A stretch of DNA of 64,000 bases from Cryptomeria japonica (Eukaryota; Streptophyta; Pinopsida; Cupressales; Cupressaceae). Of this stretch, positions 10,206 to 22,351 are shown piece after piece; the first letter of the stretch is position 1, and every line of letters begins with the position of its first letter. The notes under the pieces were generated by a model that ran no database searches, had not been told where the DNA came from, and saw only the letters and a program-made list of their open reading frames with translations. The stretch spans positions 763,982,173-764,046,172 of the forward strand of contig NC_081408.1 of the NCBI RefSeq assembly GCF_030272615.1, read 5' to 3'. Made by a program: the position numbers and the translations under genes.

Positions 10206-12978
10206 AGCAACAAAATGAAAGAGAACAAGATAGAGAGAGGGACAATCACACAAGACACCCCCCAAATTCACTCAATCAAATAACCCCCAAAATGATGATT
10301 TGGTACTTTACACTTAATGTCTGTACACTGGCCACTTGCAAAAAAAGGCAAGTTGGACTTTTGATTTCAATATTTATAATTTTTCAAATTAGGATATAGA
10401 AGACTCAAGTGACAAATGCAAAAGACCAACTAAAGATCCTAGCATTACAAGTGCCAAAATGGGCTAAAAATGAGCATACTTTGAAAGTACAATTTCTACT
10501 CACAATCACTACAAAATGATAGCATATGTGTGAAGTAGACAAAAAATCATGCACTTTTTTTTAAAAAATGACACCTAAAAAGGAGTCCATATGAGCTCGA
10601 ACGAAGCCTCTAAAGTTGCAAAAATGAGAATTGAATAGGTATAGTCATGAAGAACTGAAAATTATGAAAAATCTTTCCACCAAAATTAGAAACCAACTAC
10701 ACATTGTGGAGGGCATAAAAAATTAGCCCAAATAAAAAAATTGCTCAAAAAAGGACCTCAAAATGAGCAAGTTATGGGCTTGCAAAGTTAGAATGCAAAT
10801 TTGGAAAGCCCAATGGAGAGGGGGCAAATTTTTTGAAAGACTGTTGATGTCATCAAAATAACGGGCTAAAGTTGACAATCAAATGGCTATCATAAAACAA
10901 AAAAAAACCTTGCCTATAGATATGCTAATGTGGTGGCTTATGGGGCAATCCTTACTATGATGTGGCAATCATCAATTAGAAATAGCCATGTGTCTGTTTG
11001 TTGTCTATATACATGGAAATCTGAGTGGGTGTATAAGAAAAATAGATACCACGTTGCAAAACATTTGTGTAGGTAGCTATTGGAAAATGGCCAATTTGGA
11101 TATGTTGAAATCCCAAAAAAAGAACCATGTATAGGAATTGTATCTCCGAACCAAGGTGATGGATTTTACATGTGGGTCACAAAAGCTCAACTCACCAGTC
11201 AACTAATAAGCTTAAACAACATGCACAATAGAAAATGAAGTTAACAGGACGACCACCCCCCTGAATCGAGTGCTGATCAAAGGATCCATGCAAGTAATAT
11301 AGGGCAACCAACATATGTTGATCAAACTCTGGCTTACAAAATAAGGGCACAGTCTTGTCCAACACAATGCATAAAATATCGATGTATGGAACCGTAAAAC
11401 ACTTGATCAAATATAGGAAATTGTTGATTTGCAAAAGAAGACAAAGAGCAAAGAAATTTTAGCCAAATCAGTAAAGCGCTCGACAAAAAGTAAACACAAC
11501 CTATCACAAAGCTTAAATGACTCCATTAGATCTGGAATTCAACTCTAGATCCACCCATACAAAATACAGACCTCAAATTGTCAAAAGTGGGTGGGCTTGC
11601 AGCATAGTCAATAAGAAAGCACTATCTCCAAACAAGCAACTCCTTCAAGTGAATTGCACTAGCTCACAAAATTTCATGTGGGTTCTTAGATTGCAAAACA
11701 CATAAAAAAGATTTCTCTGAGATGAAAAACTTGATTATCCCAAAAGGAAACAATTCCCGACTAGTGGCAGGCCTATGTGCCAATCTGCCACACATGGGTT
11801 ATATTGCACGATCTAAGCGAAATATTATACGCCTGACAAATGAAAATGAGTTTTCCAATTAGAAGTGTCACGGGCCAAGCAAAGAAGAGTTTGCCAAATA
11901 AACATTAAAAGCCCGATCAAGAGCAGACTTAATATGCCAACATCAAAACTAAGAATGTTGATCAAGGCACATAAGTGCAATGATAAGAACCTAGTTTTGG
12001 TTCAAGAGCCAACCGAAACCAAGTTTTGTCTGAATCGATTAACCCATTGGTGAAAAACAATGTTGATCTACTTACTATGGATAAGAAAAGCCCGATTTGC
12101 ACAAGGAAATTGCTCTCACACAATATGATCCTTATATCTAATGCAAGTCACAACTGCCAGAAGATATAAACAATATTTTCTATGGATCTAGCATACAAAA
12201 CTATGCTCATAGATGAATAAGTTGCAACTGATTTGCTAAAACATGAGTTTGCAAAACTTCTAATGCCTTGCAAAAACATAGATCTGAGGCGATGGGAGGA
12301 GGAGACTACATTGAACTCATCCAGGCCACAAAATCTTAAATCATGATGAAGAACAGTCTGCCAAATAATGAAATCATGGTAGATCTACAATGAAGAGCGG
12401 TTTGCAATAACCGCAATGGCCAAACATGTTGTTTGAAAAACTAGACCCTGCTAATGTAGGCCATGATCATGATTGCGACCATGGATCTAATAATACAACA
12501 ATCATATGTCTGCAAACATAGTCTCGAGAAATAGCCTATGGTTGAAAATTGTCCAACCATAGATCGTGGGATATAAAGTGCTAGTAGAAAGATCAAACCG
12601 CTGGCAAATAATAACCCTACGGGAAAGATTTTGCCAAACTATAAATTTGTCTAGATATATAATTGCTCATATCTGAGAGAATTTTGCAAAAAAAAAACAA
12701 TAACAGAAAAACCTTTGCAAACTCTCGTTGGGGTCTCTCGTTGGGGAGGGGGCCTAATAGCCCTCCGACTAATTGTTTTTTTTCTTTTGAAACAATCTTA
12801 TCCAAATTATAGGCGTATGCATAATCAAAATTCATGGAAATGGCCTTTTGGATGCAACGGTAGAGTTATATTTTGCCTCGGAAGCTTCAAAAATGTGTTG
12901 CACCACAAATATCCCAAAATGCCAACCTTTGCATGCACCAAGATCTCTTCAAAAAATGACTATCAAAGGCACCCTATT
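10206..12978. other. Long non-coding stretch between copia B gag and its likely primer site
   Basis: 2.8 kb of AT-rich sequence without a convincing protein frame; the small open frames here lack motifs and are in mixed orientations. It contains A-runs, a purine-rich stretch at 10205-10250 directly before gag, and many repeated words such as TTGCAAAA and GCCCGAT. It could be a long untranslated leader of copia B or a second decayed non-coding element inserted in a short leader. I see no direct-repeat pair that decides between these. Confidence 0.4.
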
Positions 12979-12991
12979 GGCTTTGATACCA
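12979..12991 (-). promoter_or_regulatory. Primer binding site, probably of copia B
   Basis: The plus strand GGCTTTGATACCA is the complement of TGGTATCAAAGCC, a close match to the 3' end of initiator Met-tRNA (TGGTATCAGAGC). It is followed at once by TGCAATAATT at 12992, a plausible LTR edge beginning TG. Confidence 0.65.
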
Positions 12992-13390
12992 TGCAATAAT
13001 TTTCCTATAGCAACCCAAGATCTAGAAGACAATGAATAACACAAAAGCAAGAGAGAATAAAATAGGCAAGAACAAATTGTATTTTCATCAAGATGCAAAA
13101 TGCCCAATTGAGTACAATGCACATGAGCCAACTTGTAAAGGCAAGGCTGTAGGGAAATGGGAGCACACAATCATGGCATGTGGCCCAATGAGATACAAGG
13201 GGAGGTAGGAGAAACATTAGATAATTCCACTAAAGGTGGATCACCCACCAAAGGTGGAACGAGGTAACAAGATATAACACCACAAAAGGTAGAATTTCTA
13301 CAACAACCATCTTCCCTAGATGTTCAATTCCCTAAGTGTCTCATATGCAAACTACAATGAATGCATTATCCTAAGTCAACTAAGTGTAAT
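12992..13390 (-). repeat. 5' LTR of copia B, first part (interrupted by the chromovirus)
   Basis: Starts TGCAATAATTTTCC next to the primer site. At 13390 it is cut by the chromovirus, and the interrupted sequence resumes at 19614 with the duplicated GTAAT followed by TATGAGACATAAT. The far end of this LTR beyond 19614 could not be fixed. The short words AAAGGTGGA and CACCAAAGGTGG recur at 13230-13260. Confidence 0.55.
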
Positions 13391-14171
13391 TGTCACGGGC
13401 TTTGGGATTAGCCCATGCGGCACCGACTATCTTGATGGATTCGCAAGCTAAGTCACCTCACGAAACAAGATCTTGGACTATGCCTCACCAATGCACTAAT
13501 GTAGAATGTGCACAGAACAGACCAATCCCAATACAAAATAGACAAAATAGAATATGGACCAAGATGTGGGTGGGGCGATTTGCCCAGATTTCTTTATTAT
13601 ATGCAAAAGATACAATACAAGGATAGCATGTTGTATTGAAGAATACAGATCACCCCTAGTTATGTCGACCCTTGTCAAAACACTTGACACAGATCAGATT
13701 ACAATGGAGCCCTTGGCTCATGAGAAAGTAGCCTTGTAGACCCAGAAGGCAAGAGGAGAACCAAGTTTGCTCCTCTCCACTAAGTCTTCTTGTCGAACTA
13801 CTTCGCTCCTCGAATGCTTCCTTGATTCAGAGTGATTGCTTGATATCTGATATTAGAATGAATGAGCGCAACCTCCTTATATAGAGGATAGACTCGAACC
13901 CAAATCTGCACAGGTCAGGTCCTATCTGAACTAACCACCAGATCCCAAATGCCCTAATTTGAATTAATTATGAAGTCAGCCTCGATAGGTTCGACCTATC
14001 CGCTAACTCCCAGGACTCAATTAAATCCGCTCCAACGGCTATGTCAGCGTCGGCCCCAAAAGTGTGCAAACTCCGATGCGGAATAAGATAAACCCCACCA
14101 TGGGGCCTATTCATTCATCGCTCAAATAAATGCAGGTCGTCTCAACTCGGCTAGAGTGCAGACCTGTTACA
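13391..14171 (-). repeat. 3' LTR of the chromovirus
   Basis: The plus strand begins TGTCACGGGCTTTGGG and ends GACCTGTTACA. It pairs along its whole length with 18831-19613. The TG...CA ends are intact in this copy. TTATATAGAGGATAG at about 13876 is a shared TATA-like region in both LTRs. Confidence 0.92.
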
Positions 14172-14184
14172 TCCTCCCCCACCA
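14172..14184 (-). promoter_or_regulatory. Polypurine tract of the chromovirus
   Basis: The plus strand TCCTCCCCCACC next to the 3' LTR is GGTGGGGGAGGA on the element strand, the expected primer for plus-strand DNA synthesis. Confidence 0.85.
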
Positions 14185-14277
14185 AACTAGTGGTGGTGCC
14201 ATCGACACCAGTGCATGCCTTCTCTGCAACCGAGAGGAACCATGGCCCAATCACTTAGGCTTGGATGGGTTCCTCTA

Positions 14278-15626
14278 TTCGAGGAACTCCATTATGATCT
14301 CTTCGTCGTGCCATAGATTTTTGCCACACTCCCAAGTGGTTGATTCCATTCCTTGTCCATCGAACACAACTAGGAACTCGCGAGTACTCTATGCTCCTCC
14401 TCGACGAGTTCGCATTGCTAGGACCTAAGTAACGCGACAATCAGGATTGTCAATGACTTTGGCTAGCCCCGTGTGTGGAATATTTCTCACTAAGTCTTCC
14501 TCATCAGGATGATGCAGTCTTAGCTAAGAGACATGCAATACAAGATGAGTCCCTAAGTGAAGAGGCAGATGAAGATTGTATGCAATTGGGTTGATCTTCT
14601 GAACCACCTCAAAAGGCCCATCAAACCACCTAGCAAATCAAGTGCTCAATCCTTTGGGCACCTTGAATCATTCCTGATCCATGCGAACAAGGACTTTGTT
14701 GCCTACATTGAATTTAAGCTTCCTCTTGTGCCTATCAACAAACTTCTTCATTCGATCTGAAACTTGAGTCAAATGGTATCGTGCCAAGTCCACTCTCTCA
14801 TTCCATGATTGCAAGAGCTCGATAGCATTGACATCTACACCCTAATAACCAGTCAGCACTGTGTGAGGTGTGAGTGGTTGTTTTCCCGTGGCTAGCTCAA
14901 ACAGACTGAATTCGGAAGACTCGCTCTTCTACAAGTTGTAGGAGAACTGAGCCACATTAAGCAACCTAGAGGCTAGTTCCTCTGATTCGATGTCACAAAG
15001 TGCCTCAAGTAATCCTCAAGGATCCCATTGATCTGCTCATTCTGTCTATCGGTTTGGGGATAGAAACCAGAACTCATCAACAATCAGGTCCCAAACAATT
15101 TGAACAACTCACGCCAAAAGGTTGAAGTGAACCATGGATCCCAGTCACTTAAAATGTTCAACGGAAAGCCCCAAAGCTTCACCACATTCCTGAAGAACAA
15201 CTCGGATGCATCCTCAGTTGTACAAGGTGACTTGCATGCAATGAAGGTGGCATACTTGCTGAACCTGTCAACAAAAACCATAATGCTAGCGAATCCATCA
15301 ACATTAGGCAACTGCGTGATGAAGTCCATACTCACACTTGCCCAAGGTCGGACTGGAACTGGGAGAGGTTGCAGTAGACCTGCGGGCTGCATCTTCACCA
15401 CTTTGTCTTGCTGACAAGTGATACAAGTTCTCACATATCTATCAACATCGTCACACATGTTGGGCCAATAGAAACTCCTCTCAAGTAAAGCCAGCGTCCA
15501 CTTCTGTCCTGGATTTCCTACATGGACAGAGTCATGGTACTCCTGCAACACATCCCTGCAAACATCTTTCCACTTTGGAAGGTAGACCCGATTTATGGCA
15601 TAGTAAAGGATATCATCATGGATCAT
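14278..15626 (-). pseudogene. pol: Chromovirus integrase with C-terminal chromodomain, broken
   Basis: The integrase zinc region reads EYHDSVHVGNPGQK with CITCQQDK; the second His of HHCC appears as Asn (GN for GH). The catalytic core follows: MDFITQLP (first Asp), ILSDWDPWF (second Asp) and, after a stop at 15084, FYPQTDRQNEQ (Glu). After a frameshift come KVLVRMDQE, FARWFDGPFEVV and RLHHPDEEDLV (the GPY/F-like tail). At 14424-14278 lies REFLVVFDGQGMES, TTWE and EEIIMEFLE, a chromodomain with its hallmark TWE but VF where WK is usual. Chromodomains steer integration to marked chromatin. A TAG sits at 14391. Confidence 0.85.
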
Positions 15627-15639
15627 GAATCGCCTTGTC

Positions 15640-17160
15640 TGACCTGCTCGGACTTACAACACAATCTGCCACGCCTATGAATCATTTTCCAGACCTTCCT
15701 TGATCTTCTCGATCATCTCTTCAGATAGAACGACTCGGCTTTGGCTCAACATTTCCAAAGCTCCAAGTTGTGCCTTTCTATTGAGTGCATCATCAACCAC
15801 ATTATGCCGACCTGGGTTGTATACCAAATCAAAGTCAAACTCTACTAGGAATTCCTGCCACCTCACTTGCTTCGATGTGAGCTTTGACTAGGTCTTGAAG
15901 TAAGTTGAGCTAACATTGTCCGTTTTGACCGGAAACAGGATGCCCAACAAGTAGTGCCTCCAAGTTCTCAAACAATGCACAATAGTAGTCATCTCCTTCT
16001 CATGCATCGGGTAGTTCCTTTCTCTATCATTGATTTTCCTGGACTCAAAAGCAATTGAATGACCATCCTGCATAAGGACGCCTTCCATCGCATAGTCAAA
16101 CGCATCAGTTTGGACTTCAAATGGTTTGCCATATTTTGGTCGGGCTAAGACTGGCTCCTCTGTCATCTTCTCCTTCAATGCATCAAAAGCATTATGTTGC
16201 TTCTCTCCCCATATCCAACTTTTGTCCTTCTTCAGCAAATCAGTGAGGGGACTTGCGATCTTGGAATAGCCTCCAACAAACTTCCTATAGTAGTTGGCCA
16301 GGTCGAGGAACTTCCTCACCTCGGGAATATTCTGAAGTGGCTCCCAATCTCGAATAGCTTGCAGCTTCTCTAGATCTGGCCGGATCTGACCACGTCCAAT
16401 AATATGGCCAAGGAATGGCACTTCCTCTTCTGCAAATGCGTATTTTTCCTTCTTCGGATAGAGTTCATGCAACTTGATCAGTTTGAACACTTCCCTAAGG
16501 TGTTCTTTGTGCTCATCTAGATCTTGGTTGTACACAAGTATATCATCTAGATACACTACTACACACTTATCTAACAATGGCCTAAATACATCATTCATCA
16601 AAGTGCTAAACGTAGCAGGTGAATTAGTCAGTCTGAAAGGCATGACTAAGAACTTATAACTTCTATACCTGGTTGCTATAGCAGTCTTCTCTTCGTCACC
16701 CGGTGCAATTTGGATCTGATAGTAGCCCTGTCTCAGGCCTGAATAATCTTGCATCCACTAAGCGATCAAAGCTATCCACTATGAGGGGTAGTGGGTACTT
16801 GTTCTTGATTGTCAACTTGTTCAACACCCTATAGTCGACACACAACCTCAGTGTCCCTTCCTTCTTGCGCTGAAACAAAACTGGAGCTACATAAGAAAAT
16901 CTGGATGGATGCAAGTAAACCGCCTCAACGAGTTCTGCCAACTATTTCCTTAGCTTGGCCATCTCAGGTCCTAAGAGTCAATAAGGAGCCTTGGCAGGTG
17001 GTCTTGCTCCAACTTCCAGCTCGATCCTCTGATCTACATGTCTCTGTGGTGGCAAAATAGCAGGCAACTTGTCAGGCATGACATCCGCATACTCCAGCAA
17101 AACATCTTGGATGGCTGAGGCGTTAGAGCTCATAGATGACTCCCCTTTGTCCCAGCCTCC
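15640..17160 (-). pseudogene. pol: Chromovirus reverse transcriptase and RNase H, frameshifted
   Basis: RT begins after the protease linker with LGPEMAKLRK, then [14 protein letters not shown] in 16941-16755. A one-base shift near 16750 moves to the frame 16754-15888, with [28 protein letters not shown] and the catalytic VVVYLDDILVY, so the YLDD box is intact. Connection and RNase H follow: GHIIGRGQIRPDLEKL, PFEVQTDAFDYAMEGVL (catalytic Asp), MHEKEMTTIVHCLRTWRHYL (Glu region) and, after a stop at 15888, NPGRHNVVDDALNR (last Asp). It would copy the genomic RNA in cytoplasmic particles. All key residues remain despite the stops. Confidence 0.9.
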
Positions 17161-17187
17161 AAGAAATGTAGCTAAGAACAGATCATC

Positions 17188-17691
17188 CTAATCACCCTTA
17201 CAAACTTGTTTCACACTCAATTTATTGAGTACCCAGTCTGATTCCTTGCACTTCACTGTGGGGATCATACAAGGTCTGCTCGGATCAAGTATCAAAACAT
17301 AGCCCATGTGCAGCACCATGGCTGCTGCAACAGTCCTCAGTAACTCCTGTCCAAGGATAAGATCAAACTCATTCATCTCGATGGCAACCATGTGTATCGC
17401 GCCCTGCTAAGATCCAATTCGAATGACCTCCTTTTAGATCTCGTCGCTTACTTTTTGTGCAGGTGTTGTCACTTCCTTGAAGTATGACGATGTAGGTTCC
17501 ATCTTCAAGCCAAGCTTCTTGGCTCGTCTAGCTGATATGTAATTGTGAGTCACCACAAAATCGACCATCGACATTACTTTCTTTCCACCAAAGAATGCCT
17601 CAACATAGTGAAGCTCATGCTTGTTGGCAACATTCCTTTCTGTGGAGTTGTGCATCGAGTTGAGGAGGTACAAACTGCTCATCCCGGGCAT
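17188..17691 (-). pseudogene. pol: Chromovirus protease region, active Asp changed
   Basis: The segment 17691-17434 has VEAFFGGKKVMSMVDFVVTHNYISARRAKKL in the position of the retropepsin core. The usual V-D-S/T-G-A-T reads VDFVVTH, so Asp is kept but the Gly-Ala of the loop is altered. After stops at 17434 and about 17407 the frame resumes with MVAIEMNEFDLILGQELL, matching the typical D-x-I-L-G-x-D/E-W-L second half. Same frame as gag, so gag and pol were probably one polyprotein. Confidence 0.75.
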
Positions 17692-18747
17692 CTTCTTCTC
17701 CTCGACCAGAAATGCATTGATCCTACTCCGCTCTGGATAGCTCTGCGCCTAGTGATCATCTTTCCCACAGATGAAACAACTTGAATCACGATCCTTCTTC
17801 TTGAAGTTGTTTCCTTCATAAGGCTTCTTAGCCTTCTTTCTCTTATGATCGCCATTCTAGTTTGAAGGGGCACCTCCCTTCTTGTCATTGCGATGAAACT
17901 GCCTCTTGTAGTTTTCAAATCGGGCACCTCCAAATCCTTTGGCTGGCTCGCCTCTGTAGTCAAGCAGTCCATCCGCAACGGTGATGGCCTCAGCAAGATT
18001 CTGCACCTTTTGACACCTCAATTTGTCTTTTGCCCAGGGTTGCAAGCCTCTGGTAAAAAGGAACATCTTTTCAAAATCATTCAACTTTGAGCACTCCAGA
18101 TTGAGCACCTGGAATGCCTTAACATACTCACGAATTGTGTCTGTATGCTTCAACTCATTGAAGTGGGATCAGATGATCCAATCCGAGTTCCATAGCCTAA
18201 ATTGATCATGTAGGGCTGCCTTCAATTCCGCCCAAGACTTGATCGATCTCATAGGTTTTCCAACACATTCATCCGCCTGATGAGTCCGCCACCAAATCTT
18301 AGCACTCCTAGTCAAGTAAGTTGCAATCTCCTTGACTTGGGCCTCATCGGATAGTTTCGGTGGGCACGACAGATACTCTTCCACATCCCAGAAGAAGTTT
18401 TCCAACGCCTTGTCATCGCGATCACCATCATAGACGTCGATTTGAGTCACCTTAGAAGCTCGTCCACCTCCTTGCAACAACGAATGATAAATTTGCTGAC
18501 CCTCTTTCAGGAAACGAACTGCTTCCTTCAAAGTATCAAGATGGTTAATCAACTTAGACCACTCTTCCATCCAACGCTCTTCCAACCTTTCCTCAATGTT
18601 GGATTGCTCCAGCGCCTCAAGACGAGTCTCATGGTCTTGCAACCAATCTCTATGCTTCAAATCCTTCATTCTTAAAGTTGCCTTAAACACTCGACCTGCC
18701 TCTGGCAACGAAGTCTCTACGTCGAACTGGCTGTCCACATCACCCAT
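17692..18747 (-). pseudogene. gag: Chromovirus gag, broken
   Basis: ATG at 18747, about 70 bases inside the primer site. An N-terminal coiled-coil-like region (HETRLEALEQSNIEERLEE) is followed by the capsid pattern ALENFFWDVEEYL, YLTRSAKIWWRTH, SWAELKAALHDQF and, after a stop near 18168, IREYVKAFQVLNLE and LFTRGLQPWAKDKL. The zinc knuckle is degenerate: CFICGKDDH, then a TAG for Trp, then AQSYPE with the last Cys changed to Tyr. All segments stay in one frame with stops only, which argues for point decay rather than rearrangement. Confidence 0.85.
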
Positions 18748-18816
18748 GTTTCTACTCAGTCGCAGATCTCTTCCCAGTTAAGAGTTAGGTCAACTCTTCA
18801 ACCAAATCTCAACCTT

Positions 18817-18828
18817 GCTCTGATACCA
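18817..18828 (-). promoter_or_regulatory. Primer binding site of the chromovirus
   Basis: The plus strand GCTCTGATACCA is the exact complement of TGGTATCAGAGC (initiator Met-tRNA 3' end), two bases from the LTR edge at 18831. Confidence 0.9.
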
Positions 18829-18830
18829 AT

Positions 18831-19613
18831 TATCGCGGGCTTTGGGATTAGCCCATGCGGCACCGACGATCCTGACGGATTCGCAAGCTAAGTTGCCTCA
18901 CAAAACAAGATCTTGGGCTATGCCTCACCAATGCACTAATGCAGAATGTGCACAAAATAGATCAGTCCGATTGCAAAATAGACAAAAAAGAACATGGACC
19001 AAGATATGGGTGTGGCGAGTTGCCCAGATTCTTTTATTATATGCAAAAGATACAATACAAGGATAGGATGTTGTATTGAAGAATACAGATCGCCCCTAGT
19101 TATATTGACCCTTGTCAAAACACTTGACAGAGATCAGATTACAATGGAGCCCCTAGCTCATGAGAAAATAGCCTTGCAGACCCAGAAGACAAGAGGAGAA
19201 CCAAGTTCGCTCCTCTACACTAAGTCTTCTCGCTGGACTACTTTGCCCCTCAAATGCTTCCTTGATTCAGAGCGATTGCTTGATATCTAATATTAGAATG
19301 AATGATCACAACCTCCTTATATAGAGGATAGCCTCAGACCCAAATCCACATAGGTCAAGTCTTATCTAACCTAACTGCTAGGACCCAAATGCCCTAATTC
19401 GAATTAATTATGAAGTCGGCCTGGATAGGTCCGAACCTATCCGCTAACTTCCATAACCTAAATAAATCCACTCCAACAGCTATGTCGGTGTCGGCCCCAA
19501 AAGTGTGCAAACTTCGATGTGGAATAAGAATAAACCCCAACATGGGACCTATTCGCCTGTCGCTCAAATCAATGCAGGTCGGTCCGAATCGGCTAAAGTG
19601 CAGACCCATTATA
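18831..19613 (-). repeat. 5' LTR of the chromovirus
   Basis: Partner of 13391-14171. It starts TATCGCGGGCTTTGGG, so the terminal TG has mutated to TA, and it ends CCATTATA where the partner has CTGTTACA, so the terminal CA has mutated to TA as well. Both changes are transitions. Confidence 0.92.
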
Positions 19614-20328
19614 GTAATTATGAGACATAATTTACACCATCAAGGTTGAAGATCAATGATCTCCAATTGGAGAGAGGCGGTGTTCGAGGATAACAAGATC
19701 CCCAATCCTCTCTAATTCCGAGCAAAACTAACATAGATAGAGGTGGGGGTTCGAGATTGGGCTTCCCCCTAACCCTAAAATGGGAAAAGAAAAATGGAAA
19801 GAACAATCTCTGATCCCCAAAAGGCCATAAAGACAAAAGAAAAGGGGGAACAAAGAAGAAATCAGGAAAAGAGAAAAGAGAAAAATAAAGAGAAAAAATG
19901 GGGGAGAGGGTAGAACGAAAAGACAAGGAGCAAGAAAAAAGGGGGAAACAAAAAAGAAAAAGGGGGTCCCTTTTTTCAATACGAGAAAAAGGGATGTGAT
20001 TTATGGAGGCACAACAATCATGTTCATCCATTTCATATATCCTATCAAATCCTTTGCATATTGCACTTTCCACAATCTATTTCATTATCTATTTAAATAA
20101 TTTACCTTGCATTTGATCAATGAGCTAACTTGCATGTAGTTCCATGTAGTTTCCTCCACACACACTTTCCTTTCACATCTCTTTTTGAGAGTTTGACCCA
20201 AAATGTATTTTTTGGCCAATCTCTTGAGGGGGCATCCATCCATCCTTTCATCCTTCTTCTATCCTATCATTGGGGTATAATCATTACTATCTTTTTCTTT
20301 AAAAAAAAATTCTCACAGAGGGGCAAAA
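19614..20328 (-). other. Continuation of copia B LTR, purine-rich tract and spacer
   Basis: Opens with the duplicated GTAAT and continues the sequence interrupted at 13390. 19780-19975 is strongly purine-rich on the plus strand (AGAAAAGGGGGAACAAAG-like), pyrimidine-rich on the element strand; long open frames here are low-complexity and not believable. 20040-20300 shows no gene. A purine-rich CACAGAGGGGCAAAA at 20314-20328 directly precedes an LTR-like TG at 20329 and may be a plus-strand polypurine tract. Confidence 0.45.
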
Positions 20329-21370
20329 TGTAGACATCTAAAAATGACTCATGCATTTTTATCTTGTCACCACCTTCTGACTAATTCTTCTACATATTTA
20401 TCCTAAAATAAATTCAACATTTTAAGGTGCATTTCAAGCTTCTAGATACTTCTAAAATGCAAGTTAGTCATTAAAATATGAGCTCCATTCATAGGTTATC
20501 ACTACAAGGGTTCAATTTCACATAAACATAATAAAAACAATATTTAATAACCTCAAAATCCACCTCCTAAGCTCAATTCCGAATTTTGACATTAAATGGA
20601 GCTAGTTCACTCTACAAAACCTTTTGATTAAATTGGTTAATCCTATTTTGCATATGAAAGTCAAATAATTTATTATTTTATTTATTTACTCTATGCATTT
20701 ACACCACACCTTATCCTTCCAACTCATCAATCCATGTGCATTATAGATCCCACCCTCTATAATTAAATAATAAATTCAAATAATTTATTTAGTTTACCAC
20801 CTTAAATAAATAAAATTAATCTTTTATTTATTTTCTTTGTACATTTACACCTCATCTTATCCTTCCACCTTATCAATCCATGTATTATAGGTCCTACCCT
20901 CTCTTAACATTTCTCAACTGTTAATCTTGTCATTTAATCCTGAGCATTGATCAAATGTATGTAAGGCATATAAATAAGACCTCCTCCCCCTCATTTTCTA
21001 TTTAGCACTTTTGAGTAATTACACTATAGTCAAATTATCACTTGAGAATTTGTCAAGCATCTCAATCAAGAGCTAGCATCTATCAAGCATTATCAAGCAT
21101 CTTTCCTTCATTATCATATCATTGTGCAATCATGCTTATGCTATTTTGGAGAGCAACCCACATACCAAAGCATTCAAGCAGAATCTCAAGTAATAATAGA
21201 GTCTCCTAAGGTCATTGTGATGGTATTATTGTCTATCATTTGATTTATATATAAATCTTAGATTCTATTTCACGTTTGTGTGGATTTTGAGTTTGGATCT
21301 TGCCTTGCATTGTTTTCATTATTTTGATTTAAATTTTCATAGCATTCACAATATCCAAGCATCTAATTAG
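20329..21370 (+). repeat. Probable LTR or LTR fragment of another retroelement
   Basis: Starts TGTAGACATCTAAAAATG just after a purine tract. CATATAAATAAGACC at about 20966 is a TATA-like box followed by a C-rich start region (CTCCTCCCCCTC). ATCAAGCATC-type words repeat at 21050-21110. The right edge is not defined and there is no second LTR in the window, so it could be a solo LTR or a truncated element. Confidence 0.45.
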
Positions 21371-22350
21371 CTACTAAATTACTCAAAAAATAAATCTAAG
21401 TTGCGTAGAAAAAATATATTTTTTTAGACTACATGAATCGAGTAGCTCCCCATAAATTGCAATTCGCTTGGCAAACTTTTTCACGTGATTGATGATGCTG
21501 GTGTGACACAATCTTTGGTACCATAGCAATGGGGGCAAACTAGACCACGTGACCTCTTGTGTGCAACATGACACTTTATCCAATCAAGTTACGCCCCCAC
21601 CAATGTAGCAAAAATAGGTCGTGGCACTTTCCATTTTTACATTTTATGTCGGAAGTTGATATTTCCTACAATGAATTTCTCTATTTAAATTCTATTTATC
21701 TATATTATCAAGACAAAATCATGAGAAATCGATCCTTCTATACAACCTTATTCTACCATGTTAGTTTAACCATCCACATGCATGCATTGTGATATCATAA
21801 AATATACATTGTTGAAACGAGAAGTAACTTATCTTCATGATCTACATGTAGAACAAATAAAAATAAAACGGTGATCTATTTTTAGATAAAACATAACTTG
21901 GGTGCTCTTAAAAACAAAAAAAAATGCAACCTTAAATGAATTAATACCTTTAACTCTTGCTATGGTGTGAGAGTTATTTAAATAGACGCTCTTCAAAATG
22001 CTTCAATTATTCAAAGAAAAACATAGAGAAAATATTTATTTTTAGTTTGCAATAGAAAAGAGAACAAATAATTACACTTTTAGTAGACATAAATGAAAAA
22101 AAAAAAAAAAAAGATGACACATAGCTTTATTCATTTCTTTTCAAATATTAATAGCACCATAACGTATATACAATTAAAATTCATTATGTAATCAAATGGT
22201 GCCAAGTTTTTCTTGACATGAAATTCTCTATTTTCCGTCTCTCTCAAAATTATCACAATTATTGAAAGATAAACATAATTGAAGACCAAATCTTCTTTTG
22301 ATTTGGTTTGATTTTCCATATCACATCATTCAAACTCACTTTTTGATTCT
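21371..22350. other. AT-rich spacer
   Basis: No gene, RNA or element signature recognised. It contains a 19-base A run at about 22094 and short simple sequences only. Confidence 0.5.
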
Positions 22351-22351
22351 A

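Larger units (their letters stand above)
13391..19613 (-). mobile_element. Chromovirus (Ty3/gypsy with chromodomain), complete but decayed
   Basis: 6223 bp with two LTRs of about 780 bp, a primer site and a polypurine tract in the right places, and the order gag, protease, RT, RNase H, integrase, chromodomain read on the minus strand. The flanking bases GTAAT (13386-13390) and GTAAT (19614-19618) form a perfect 5-bp target duplication, so insertion was a single clean event. Several in-frame stops and at least two frameshifts kill it. By eye the LTRs differ at roughly one base in nine over the first 165 bases, mostly transitions, so it is old. Confidence 0.93.

Noticed and set aside
14156-14440. 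Open frames on both strands near the chromodomain
   Set aside because: They are in other frames than the readable chromodomain and overlap LTR or polypurine sequence.
19618-20073. 151-codon Phe/Ser/Leu-rich minus-strand frame
   Set aside because: It translates a pyrimidine-rich tract and part of an LTR; composition is biased and there is no domain.
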